A DNA stretch of 5,887 bases from Actinomycetes bacterium. Lineage in GTDB: Bacteria; Actinomycetota; Actinomycetes; Propionibacteriales; Nocardioidaceae. Where the stretch lies: contig JAKPAQ010000537.1 in assembly GCA_029779385.1 (NCBI GenBank), positions 1 to 5,887 on the forward strand, read 5' to 3'. Shown here one piece after another: positions 1 through 5,887 of the stretch. A program made the position numbers and the translations under genes. Numbering within the stretch: position 1 is the stretch's first letter; every line of letters starts with the position of its first letter. The notes beneath the pieces were generated by a model. It was given only the letters and a program-made list of their open reading frames with translations. It ran no database searches and was not told the DNA's origin.

Positions 1-3000
1 AGCCGACCTTCACCTGCACCCGGGCGGTACCGGCCGCTGTGGCGCGAACCTGAACGACCGGCGACTTGCCCGCCTTCAGCTTCGAGCCAGCAACCTTCAC
101 CGAGGAGGCGTGCTTGCTCACCTGAACGGTCGTTGCGGCAGAGACGGCCTCGCGAGCGCCGGCAACCGCGACCGCCCGGAACTGCTGGCCGTTGTTGCGG
201 AAGCCACGCAACGTGAGCGTCTCGCCGGTGCGACCGGCCAAATCAACCCATGCTGCACCCTCGAACGTCTGCCAGCGGTAGTCGACCTTGACGTTCGACG
301 ACGCCTGAACCGAAAGGGTCAAATCGTTACCGGACTTGACTGCGGTGGCCGCCGGCAGGTCCTTGCCGAACACTGGCGCAGTCGTGCCATCGGCCAACAC
401 GGTCGAACTCGAGGTGATCGAGTTCTTGCCCGCGGTCGCAATCGCCCGGTACGCCGTACCGAAGTCATCGGCCGCGATCCGGCCGAGGTTCAAGCTGGCA
501 CCAGCGGCACCGGCGATGTCTGCCCAGTCTCCGTCTACTGAACGCGACTGCCACTTGTAGGAGACCGACCGTCCCGCTTCGGCCTTGACTGTCAGTTCAA
601 CTCGGTCGCCCGGAAGCGCCGTGGTGGTGGCCGGCAGGTCCGTGCTGAACGCCGGTGCGCTCGCCCCGTCGACCAGTTCGGTAGCCGTCGAAGTGACCGA
701 CTTCTTACCGGCAGTGACCTGAACTCGGTAGGAGTTCCCGAACTCTTCGCTGCCAATCTGGCCTAGCGTCAACGACGAGCCGGTAGCACCAGCGACGTCG
801 GTCCAGTCACCGCTCGCGGTGCGCAACTGCCACTTGTACGACAGCGGCAGTTCAGCCGTGGCCGCAACCGAAAGCTTGACCCGATCACCTGGCTGGACGG
901 TGGTCTTGGCCGGCAGGTCGGTCGTGAGCTGAGGCGCTGCGTTCAGGTCCTCGAACTCCGGTGCCGCAGCGCCGGCCTCAACAACGGCCTTTTGGCCCTT
1001 GTCGGTCTTGTAGACGCTGAACTCGTCCCATAGGTCGCCGACCTTGTAGGCGTCGTTCGCTAGGCGAACACCGTCGCGGAAGAATTGCGGCGTGCCGGCA
1101 ATCTCGGCGATGTATGACCGGTAGGTCAGCTTGTCCTCGGCGACGTCAACAACCTGGTAGGTGGTGATGTTCGCACCCTTTTGAACCTGGGTTGCCCCGT
1201 TGTTGGTCCAAACGTTGTTCGCATCACTTTCAAGCGAGTAGTGCTTGGCGCCAGAGTTAGAAACGATGTAAACCGGTCCGTTGGTCTTGCCAGCGGTTCC
1301 GGTCGCGGTCGTGTCCTTGAAGCCACGCGCATAGGTGTGGTCGTGACCCATCTGCACCAAGTCGATGTTGTGCTTTTCGAAGATCGGCACCCAGTTTTCG
1401 CGCAGAACCGGTTCGTTGCGACCAGCCGAAGTCGAGTAGACCGGCTGGTGGAAGGTGACGACGTTCCACTTGGACTTGCTGTTCTCCAGCACGAAGTCCA
1501 ACCAGGCGGCCTGGTACTGGACCCAGAGCGAAGACCGGTTATTTACCGGGCAGTCTGAAGTCGAGCAGGTCGGCAACAAGTCAGGCGTCAAGAAGGTGCT
1601 GTCACGGGTCGCGTTCAACGTGATGAACCGGACGCCTTGATAGTCGGCAAAGTAGACCGTCTCGGCCGCGAAGTTCGACCAGTGATCGAACAAGGCCCGG
1701 TACTGGCGCGCGACCGGCGTGTCGCCGACAGCGAGGTTCGCCATCTCACCGATCATCGAGTCGTTCGGGTTGTTCTGCGGGTACTCAAAGTGGGCTTTCC
1801 AGGCCGTCATCAGCTTGTCGCCGGAGTACTCGTGGTTGCCAGGCGCCGCAAACACGTTCGTTGTCGCCGCGGCAGTCTTCATGCCGCCGAACCAGTTCTG
1901 CCACTGGGTGTCGTTGCTGGCAGTGTCGATCAAGTCGCCGGCGTGCACCGAACCGATCGCATCGGGCGCCTTCGCCATGGCCGCGTCCACGACCTTTGGC
2001 CAAGTGGAGTCGAGACCGATCTGGGCGTCGCCGTAGTAGAGGTATGAGAACTTCTTTTCGGCATGGTCGGCAGTCTCAAACGTCGACCACTTGCTCCAGT
2101 TGCCACCGGAGTTGACTCGGTAGTCGTACTTGGTGGCCGGGATCAAACCGGTGAGCGTGCCGGAGAAGTGACCGAACACATTGCTGATCGAGTTCGGCTG
2201 CAGCGCGGCACGCACCTGCTTTGTGGCCCCACCGTCAGTCGGGCGGTACTGAATCCGGCCGGAGGTCTCGGTGGCAACGCCGCCTTGGAAGGTGACGTTC
2301 TGGCTGGTGTACGGGTCTTCGGTCGGGGTCAAGATGATGCGGGTGGGCACGATCTTGGCGTCTTCGGCCGAAACCGCAAGCAGTTCTGACAGTTCGAACC
2401 AGATGTCTGAACTGCTGGAGCGGTCATTGTGCACCTCGACCGCGACGGTGTTTGCTCCAGCTACGAGCTGGTTCGGCTTGACGGTGAACGAACCCGAATC
2501 CAGGCTCGTGGTCTCACCGTTGGCGTAGTTCAACCCTTCGGAACCGACCGGGACATCGCCACGGAAGACTTCCTGACCGTTCACGTAGACGATTGCGCCG
2601 TCGTCGAATCGCAGCTTGCCACGAAGTTCGCCGAGTTCCGCGATTTCGGCGGCGGTGAGGTTGAACGAGGTGCGGAAGAAGTACGTCCGAACGCGAACTT
2701 CTTGGCCGGGCGCGTTCATTTCCAGTTTGGTGACGGCAGTGTTGCTGCTGTCGTAGGCCGCGCTCTGGGTCGACCCGGCGATCTTGCCGCCGAAGGTGCC
2801 CTTGGCCAACTTCCAGGCCGAGTCGGCAAAGCCGGCCTTGGTCCAAGAAAGTGCGTCGGGCGAACCGGCCGAAGGGAAGGTGTCGTCCTCTAGGTAGCGC
2901 CAAGTCGTGTCGGCGGTGGAGATCAACGGCGCCGACGGCAGGGCCGCGGCGGCCGCGGACTGCGACGTGGTCTGCTCAGCGGTGGCGGCCAGTGGGGCGG

Positions 3001-3082
3001 CTAGGCCCAAGGTCAGGACTGCGGCTACCGCAAGTCCTACGGTTCCGACTCGCCGGCGGGCCGGCACTCGGGTTTCGAACAC
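1..3082 (-). CDS. Secreted purple-acid-phosphatase-like metallophosphoesterase with Ig-like repeats (3' end outside window)
   Basis: Probably an exported phosphatase cleaving phosphate esters outside the cell; the substrate is not deducible. The frame is open for 1027 codons from a GTG at 3082 and runs off the left edge. An in-frame TGA two codons upstream and an AGAGG seven bases upstream fix the start. Residues 1-35 are a signal peptide (Arg-rich, then hydrophobic, with A-T-A before E36). Residues about 55-235 look like a beta-sandwich domain (DDGAIVYVNG), and 245-340 like the fibronectin-type N-domain of purple acid phosphatases. The catalytic core, about 343-700, has GDAQ (D352), GDLID (D383), GNHE (N416, H417), VTFH (H545) and GHDH (H580, H582). 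The family's GDxxY tyrosine is D386 here. C506 and C511, the only cysteines seen, may form a disulfide. Ig-like repeats follow from 716, and a different beta domain begins near 992. The family call is firm; activity is inferred. Confidence 0.93.
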   Translation of the reverse strand, partial: MFETRVPARRRVGTVGLAVAAVLTLGLAAPLAATAEQTTSQSAAAAALPSAPLISTADTTWRYLEDDTFPSAGSPDALSWTKAGFADSAWKLAKGTFGGKIAGSTQSAAYDSSNTAVTKLEMNAPGQEVRVRTYFFRTSFNLTAAEIAELGELRGKLRFDDGAIVYVNGQEVFRGDVPVGSEGLNYANGETTSLDSGSFTVKPNQLVAGANTVAVEVHNDRSSSSDIWFELSELLAVSAEDAKIVPTRIILTPTEDPYTSQNVTFQGGVATETSGRIQYRPTDGGATKQVRAALQPNSISNVFGHFSGTLTGLIPATKYDYRVNSGGNWSKWSTFETADHAEKKFSYLYYGDAQIGLDSTWPKVVDAAMAKAPDAIGSVHAGDLIDTASNDTQWQNWFGGMKTAAATTNVFAAPGNHEYSGDKLMTAWKAHFEYPQNNPNDSMIGEMANLAVGDTPVARQYRALFDHWSNFAAETVYFADYQGVRFITLNATRDSTFLTPDLLPTCSTSDCPVNNRSSLWVQYQAAWLDFVLENSKSKWNVVTFHQPVYSTSAGRNEPVLRENWVPIFEKHNIDLVQMGHDHTYARGFKDTTATGTAGKTNGPVYIVSNSGAKHYSLESDANNVWTNNGATQVQKGANITTYQVVDVAEDKLTYRSYIAEIAGTPQFFRDGVRLANDAYKVGDLWDEFSVYKTDKGQKAVVEAGAAAPEFEDLNAAPQLTTDLPAKTTVQPGDRVKLSVAATAELPLSYKWQLRTASGDWTDVAGATGSSLTLGQIGSEEFGNSYRVQVTAGKKSVTSTATELVDGASAPAFSTDLPATTTALPGDRVELTVKAEAGRSVSYKWQSRSVDGDWADIAGAAGASLNLGRIAADDFGTAYRAIATAGKNSITSSSTVLADGTTAPVFGKDLPAATAVKSGNDLTLSVQASSNVKVDYRWQTFEGAAWVDLAGRTGETLTLRGFRNNGQQFRAVAVAGAREAVSAATTVQVSKHASSVKVAGSKLKAGKSPVVQVRATAAGTARVQVKVG
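113..937 (-). repeat. Three tandem Ig-like domain repeats inside the phosphatase gene (about 279 bases each)
   Basis: The encoded protein repeats a unit of 93 residues: unit 1 is bases 937-659 (residues 716-808), unit 2 is 658-380 (809-901), and unit 3 is 379 to about 113 (902 to about 990, slightly shorter). Each unit opens with AP, then DLPA, a PGD- or SGN-type turn, a Y-x-WQ core (YKWQ, YKWQ, YRWQ), a W-x-D-(V/I/L)-A-G segment, an L-x-L strand and an F-x-x-x-(Y/F)-R strand. This is the pattern of a bacterial Ig-like beta sandwich with a core Trp. Units 1 and 2 are closest to each other; unit 3 is more diverged. Such stalks usually place an enzyme away from the cell surface or mediate binding; which applies here is unknown. 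Confidence 0.88.
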
Positions 3083-3087
3083 GATTC

Positions 3088-3095
3088 AACCTCTC
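3088..3095 (-). promoter_or_regulatory. Ribosome binding site of the phosphatase gene
   Basis: The minus strand reads GAGAGGTT here, leaving seven bases between AGAGG and the GTG at 3082. With the in-frame stop just upstream of that GTG, it supports the non-ATG start; the next in-frame Met lies well inside the mature protein and would remove the signal peptide. Confidence 0.75.
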
Positions 3096-3130
3096 AAATT
3101 GCGTCCAACGCGTTTCTCGCGCCGGGGGCA

Positions 3131-3146
3131 CTTTGGGCGCCCAAAG
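3131..3146. promoter_or_regulatory. Perfect 16-base palindrome, candidate operator
   Basis: CTTTGGGCGCCCAAAG is identical to its own reverse complement and sits 49-64 bases upstream of the phosphatase GTG. It has the size and symmetry of a site for a dimeric repressor or activator. As a hairpin it would have a six-base stem and a GCGC loop, but no T-run follows on either strand, so an operator is likelier than a terminator. The binding protein is unknown. Confidence 0.4.
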
Positions 3147-3159
3147 CGACGTTCGTTGA

Positions 3160-3192
3160 GTTAGATGAACCAGACGTGAAGACTCGTGCAAC
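3160..3192 (-). promoter_or_regulatory. Possible PHO-box-like 11-base direct repeats upstream of the phosphatase
   Basis: On the minus strand three consecutive 11-base units read GTTGCACGAGT, CTTCACGTCTG and GTTCATCTAAC. The last two share TTCA at the same offset and resemble the GTTCACC-N4 direct repeat bound by PhoP in Streptomyces; the first unit matches poorly. The site is 78-110 bases upstream of a phosphatase start, where phosphate control would make sense. The match is partial, no clear -10 or -35 pair accompanies it, and chance cannot be excluded. Confidence 0.3.
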
Positions 3193-3251
3193 CACTGGTG
3201 CTGGTGTGACGAAGCGTTGGTGTTCAGTGAAGCCGTATTCGATCATGCATC

Positions 3252-3290
3252 GGCGAATCGATCAGCAAAATCGTTGTGCGAAATCGGCTA
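3252..3290. repeat. Three 13-base iterated units containing AATCG
   Basis: On the plus strand GGCGAATCG, GCAAAATCG and GCGAAATCG begin at 3252, 3265 and 3278, exactly 13 bases apart, each ending in AATCG. The array starts eight bases past the stop codon of the small membrane protein gene. It could be part of a binding site for a regulator or a decayed repeat. The shared core is short, so significance is modest. Confidence 0.3.
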
Positions 3291-3297
3291 CTTGGAG

Positions 3298-3948
3298 TCA
3301 GGCGTTGCCGTTGGCTTGGTCCACCCGCAATGGCCCAAGGATGGCCGCGGTCGCGGTAAGCGCCACCGCAACCGCAATCGTCAAGAGGTTCGATGACGAA
3401 TCATCGACAATCCACGCCCACGGCTTAACGTTCGCGGCCCCGCCTGCCAAAGGCGAGTCATAGCCAAGAGCCAACCCTGATACTACGTAAAGCCAGGGAA
3501 GCGCCAGCCCAGCGAAACTGCTCCACGCGCCCGCCAGCAGCGCCAAACCGGACAGCAACGCGAACATTGCGGCCGCGCGTAGAGCCGAGTCCCAGTTCCC
3601 CGCTGATCGCGTTAGCGCAGTCATAACGATCACCAGAAATGTGAAAACCTGGACGGTAGCGAAGATCGTGAACCGAAAGGAACGGATCGAAATTGCCGAC
3701 ATCCGCTCGAAATCCGGGAGAACGCCCCGCAGGAGCAAGAGTTGGCATCCCGCGCCAAAGCAAGCAAGGAACAGTCCAACTCGGGTTGGTGGAATGCCTG
3801 GCTCTATGAGGATGCTCGAAACGGTGACCGCCTGGGTTAGCCCAATTGTCGTTGCCACCGCAACTAATAGGAGGGCGACTATGAACCTCATCCGGAGGAC
3901 GAGTCGCACCCCCCAGAAGTAGTGCCCCACGCCCACTTCAGTTTTCAC
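3298..3948 (-). CDS. Small six-helix membrane protein, putative ABC transporter subunit
   Basis: A 216-residue protein I do not recognise by name. It appears to have six membrane helices, near residues 22-48, 57-73, 93-112, 125-142, 145-163 and 184-208. Arg-rich stretches at 15-21 and 74-92 and the Arg after the last helix suggest that both ends are cytoplasmic. There is no ATPase motif, signal peptide or catalytic motif. The GTG start overlaps the end of the upstream permease gene by 11 bases, so translation is probably coupled, although only a weak A-rich ribosome binding sequence precedes it. Later starts (for example Met20) are possible and would keep all six helices. Size, helix count and position suggest a second, smaller membrane-spanning subunit of the same ABC transporter, or an accessory protein that stabilises it. 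The role is inferred from context only. Confidence 0.8.
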   Translation of the reverse strand: MKTEVGVGHYFWGVRLVLRMRFIVALLLVAVATTIGLTQAVTVSSILIEPGIPPTRVGLFLACFGAGCQLLLLRGVLPDFERMSAISIRSFRFTIFATVQVFTFLVIVMTALTRSAGNWDSALRAAAMFALLSGLALLAGAWSSFAGLALPWLYVVSGLALGYDSPLAGGAANVKPWAWIVDDSSSNLLTIAVAVALTATAAILGPLRVDQANGNA

Positions 3949-5176
3949 AATTCTTTAGTCGCCCCAATTGTTCTTCCACAATTTCAACCCGCTGCGACTG
4001 CGGCACCGAGGCCAAGACCTCGTGGCGAGTGATCAACTCTTCGTCGTCTATTTCGCCCTGAATCCACAAGAGCCAGTTGAACACCAGGTCGCGGCGCTGA
4101 AGAAGCTCGACCGGAGTCGGTTCGGTGAACATCGCCGGGCACCACAGCGGATCACTCAGACTCAACGCGAGATCGGTCGGCGACAGCTGGTTACTTCGAC
4201 GAGCGTCGTCACTGATCTGCAAAGTTCCGACCCCGACTTCAGTTAGGTCACCGGCGTACTGCACGAACCGACTTGGAAGCGCATCAGCGGGCAGTCCTTG
4301 GACAACTGACTTCCCCCGAAGTTGGTCAAGTTGGTGAGCCGCAGGACGAAGCAGCTGGTCATATCCGGGATAGACACAAACCTCCACTGGTTGATCTACA
4401 CATCTTGTGGCATCTGCCAGATTGCGACCGAAAGCATCAGCGGGAACTAGATAAGCTCCGGCAACGATTGCCGCTGATGCGATCGAAAAGGCCGCTATCA
4501 CTTTTGGTTTCGGTTTAACCCGACTGGCAGCGAGCCAGCAAAGTGAAACCGTTGCCACGAGGCAAGCCCCCAACAGGACAAAAGCGTGTGAAAGGCTGGG
4601 CCCGTATCCAACGACTGACTGGACTGGGCCGGCGAGCAAAAATATCGAGTCAGCTAACGGCGGGCTAAGGAAAAGCGCGAGACCGGTGAGGCTCGCAGCA
4701 AGCAACGCCGAATACGGTGCGCGCAGTATTGCGCCTGACCCCAGCCCGAGTGCGGTAGCGAACGCCAACATCGCCAACTGAGATCCGATAACCACTAGTG
4801 AGTCTGGCCCGATGACCCCTTCATTTTTTAGGGTCACCGCAACGACCGCTGCAACACCAAGCAGATATGGAATCGCAACGGCGAGGTATGGAACCACCGC
4901 AATCCCGGAAAGCACTTTTACGACTGAGTCCGGCCCGCGTTCGACGAGGGCCGCAATTCCGGAATTCACCGAACCCGCTTGCCAGCCCACCACAAGCGCC
5001 ACAATCAGCATCAGCACCGGCAAGGCCTGCGCGAGGTTGTTGACGCCCCACCACCAGTCGCCTTTCCAAAGCGGAAGCCTCTCCAAGACCACGTAGGTGA
5101 CAGCCGCAAGGCTAACTAGCAGTCCGGCGAACGCAAACCGGGAAGTTGAAAACACATATCGCGAAGGCGAACTCAT
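3938..5176 (-). CDS. ABC transporter permease with large extracytoplasmic C-terminal domain
   Basis: A 412-residue protein with about seven membrane helices in its first 250 residues (near 14-32, 48-66, 88-116, 127-150, 154-171 with a hydrophobic re-entrant stretch 174-190, 198-217 and 226-246). The charged loop RVKPKPK at 219-225 and other basic residues place the N-terminus inside, so residues about 250-412 should lie outside. That soluble part has C259 and C267 (C-x7-C, in a VCVYPGY context), C346 and C410, which could form disulfides. The layout matches ABC-2-type export permeases of Actinomycetota, and the Cys-containing segment recalls uncharacterised C-terminal domains in Streptomyces permeases, though this is memory and was not searched. 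The start overlaps the ATPase stop as ATGA, with GGAGG seven bases upstream. Partners are the ATPase before it and the small membrane protein after it. The substrate is unknown. Confidence 0.85.
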   Translation of the reverse strand: MSSPSRYVFSTSRFAFAGLLVSLAAVTYVVLERLPLWKGDWWWGVNNLAQALPVLMLIVALVVGWQAGSVNSGIAALVERGPDSVVKVLSGIAVVPYLAVAIPYLLGVAAVVAVTLKNEGVIGPDSLVVIGSQLAMLAFATALGLGSGAILRAPYSALLAASLTGLALFLSPPLADSIFLLAGPVQSVVGYGPSLSHAFVLLGACLVATVSLCWLAASRVKPKPKVIAAFSIASAAIVAGAYLVPADAFGRNLADATRCVDQPVEVCVYPGYDQLLRPAAHQLDQLRGKSVVQGLPADALPSRFVQYAGDLTEVGVGTLQISDDARRSNQLSPTDLALSLSDPLWCPAMFTEPTPVELLQRRDLVFNWLLWIQGEIDDEELITRHEVLASVPQSQRVEIVEEQLGRLKNCEN

Positions 5177-5887
5177 GACCGACCCTCCCCGCCCAAGGTC
5201 GTCCAGATCCCACGTTCGAGCGCCGAGTTCCCTGGCGCAGACGAGTTCGCCCGATCCTCCAGTTCTGCAGCGCTTCCGGTAAACACAATTGAGCCGTTGT
5301 CCAGCACCACGACGTGCTCTCGACCGCCAGCCACCTCTTCGACTAGGTGCGTGCTGAGCAAGACCGCGCGGTCGGTTGCGATCTCGTCGATTACGTTCCG
5401 CAGCGAAACCCGTTGGATCGGGTCCAACCCGGCGCTGGGTTCGTCTAGGAGTAGCACCTGGGGCTCATGCACGATCGCCATTGCGATCGAAACTCGCTGG
5501 CGCTCGCCACCGGAGAGCCCGCCTACCCGTCGCCCGGCGAATTGCTCGATGTTTAAGGTTTCCAATGCGACTCGGACTCGATCGGCAGATTCTTGACGCT
5601 TAACACCCTTAAGCCATGCGGCGTAGGCGACCGTATCTGCCACTCGTGCTGACTTGGGCAAAGCGGCCAATTGCGGCGCAAACCCCACGCGAAGCATCGA
5701 TTCGCGGCGAAGTCGCCGATCGCGCGTGCTGATACCGTCAACCAGAATCTCGCCTCCCGACAAAGCTTCGAGTCCCATAAACGACCGAAGCAAGGTTGTC
5801 TTACCTGCGCCGTTTCGACCAAGGAGAATGGTTGCGCCGGTGGAGATGGTCAGGTCAATCGGCCCAAGTACGAAATCGCCACGCTCC
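5173..5887 (-). CDS. ABC transporter ATP-binding protein (5' end outside window)
   Basis: This is the ATPase that drives the transporter made with the next two genes. The frame is open to the right edge; 237 residues are visible and perhaps 10-15 are missing at the N-terminus. All signature motifs are intact: Walker A GRNGAGKTT (bases about 5794-5820), Q-loop VGFAPQ (Gln at 5671-5673), the ABC signature LSGGE (5503-5517), Walker B VLLLDEP (Asp-Glu at 5440-5445), D-loop SAGLD, and the switch His in STHLVEE (5347-5349). Visible length and motif spacing fit a single nucleotide-binding domain, as in drug, lantibiotic or ABC-2-type exporters. A short tail of about 30 residues after the domain has no recognised motif. 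The stop overlaps the permease start by four bases, and the permease's ribosome binding site lies within its last codons. It should be active; the transported molecule is not indicated. Confidence 0.95.
   Translation of the reverse strand, partial: ERGDFVLGPIDLTISTGATILLGRNGAGKTTLLRSFMGLEALSGGEILVDGISTRDRRLRRESMLRVGFAPQLAALPKSARVADTVAYAAWLKGVKRQESADRVRVALETLNIEQFAGRRVGGLSGGERQRVSIAMAIVHEPQVLLLDEPSAGLDPIQRVSLRNVIDEIATDRAVLLSTHLVEEVAGGREHVVVLDNGSIVFTGSAAELEDRANSSAPGNSALERGIWTTLGGEGRS
5184..5188 (-). promoter_or_regulatory. Ribosome binding site of the permease gene, inside the ATPase gene
   Basis: The minus strand has GGAGG followed by seven bases and the ATG at 5176. It fixes the permease start and lies within the final Gly-Glu-Gly codons of the ATPase, so the two products are translationally linked. 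Confidence 0.8.

Noticed and set aside
110..2893. Many plus-strand open frames of 60-150 codons opposite the phosphatase gene
   Set aside because: They are basic, low-complexity translations on the antisense strand of a strongly supported minus-strand gene, with no recognisable domain. GC-rich DNA produces such frames routinely.
2978..3082. A twin-arginine export signal on the phosphatase
   Set aside because: The leader contains RRR, but the residues that follow (V-G-T) do not match the usual RRxFLK pattern, so a general secretory signal is at least as likely. Left undecided.
2851..3191. Open frames on both strands over the phosphatase start and the gap
   Set aside because: Their products are Arg/Pro-rich without motifs, and they overlap the signal-peptide region of the phosphatase gene.
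3160..3200. A sigma-70 promoter using TTGCAC as the -35 box
   Set aside because: No acceptable -10 hexamer lies 16-18 bases downstream; TCTAAC appears about 20 bases away and fits poorly.
3194..3226. Repeated ACACCA/GCACCA words on the minus strand
   Set aside because: The words are short, irregularly spaced and not symmetrical, so they do not stand out from local composition.
3083..3297. An intrinsic terminator for the transporter operon
   Set aside because: The only strong inverted repeat is the palindrome at 3131-3146, which has a short stem and no following T-run. A longer imperfect pairing (GCCGATTTCG with CGAATACGGC) has a wide loop and mismatches.

Overview
The window reads as Actinomycetota DNA. 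It is GC-rich, its proteins are rich in Ala, Val and Leu, GTG starts are used, and it carries a large secreted multidomain phosphoesterase plus a compact ABC exporter cassette of actinobacterial style. A family such as Actinomycetaceae or Microbacteriaceae would fit, but the sequence does not settle rank below phylum. All four genes are on the minus strand, and both outer genes run off the window.

Region 1 (3082 down to 1) is one long open gene cut at its 3' end. It encodes an exported purple-acid-phosphatase-like metallophosphoesterase. In order it has a signal peptide, an N-terminal beta-sandwich domain, a fibronectin-III-like domain of the purple acid phosphatase N-terminal type, the metallophosphoesterase core, three tandem Ig-like repeats of about 93 residues, and the start of a fourth, different Ig-like domain. 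Most metal ligands are present, but the tyrosine that gives purple acid phosphatases their colour is replaced by Asp.

Region 2 (3083 to 3297) is a 215-base gap upstream of the phosphatase. It holds a good ribosome binding site, a perfect 16-base palindrome, an array of 11-base units that loosely resembles a PhoP (PHO) box, and three AATCG-containing units spaced exactly 13 bases apart. I see no convincing intrinsic terminator and no strong sigma-70 promoter.

Region 3 (3298 to 5887) is a tightly coupled three-gene set read right to left. It comprises an ABC ATPase (lacking only its extreme N-terminus), a seven-helix permease with a large C-terminal domain predicted outside the cell, and a small six-helix membrane protein. 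The gene junctions overlap by 4 and 11 bases, so the three proteins are probably made together as one transporter of unknown substrate. No link between this transporter and the phosphatase is shown beyond adjacency and shared strand.

Nothing here is a mobile element, CRISPR array or RNA gene. The least understood parts are the permease's extracytoplasmic domain, its small membrane partner, and the structured gap ahead of the phosphatase.
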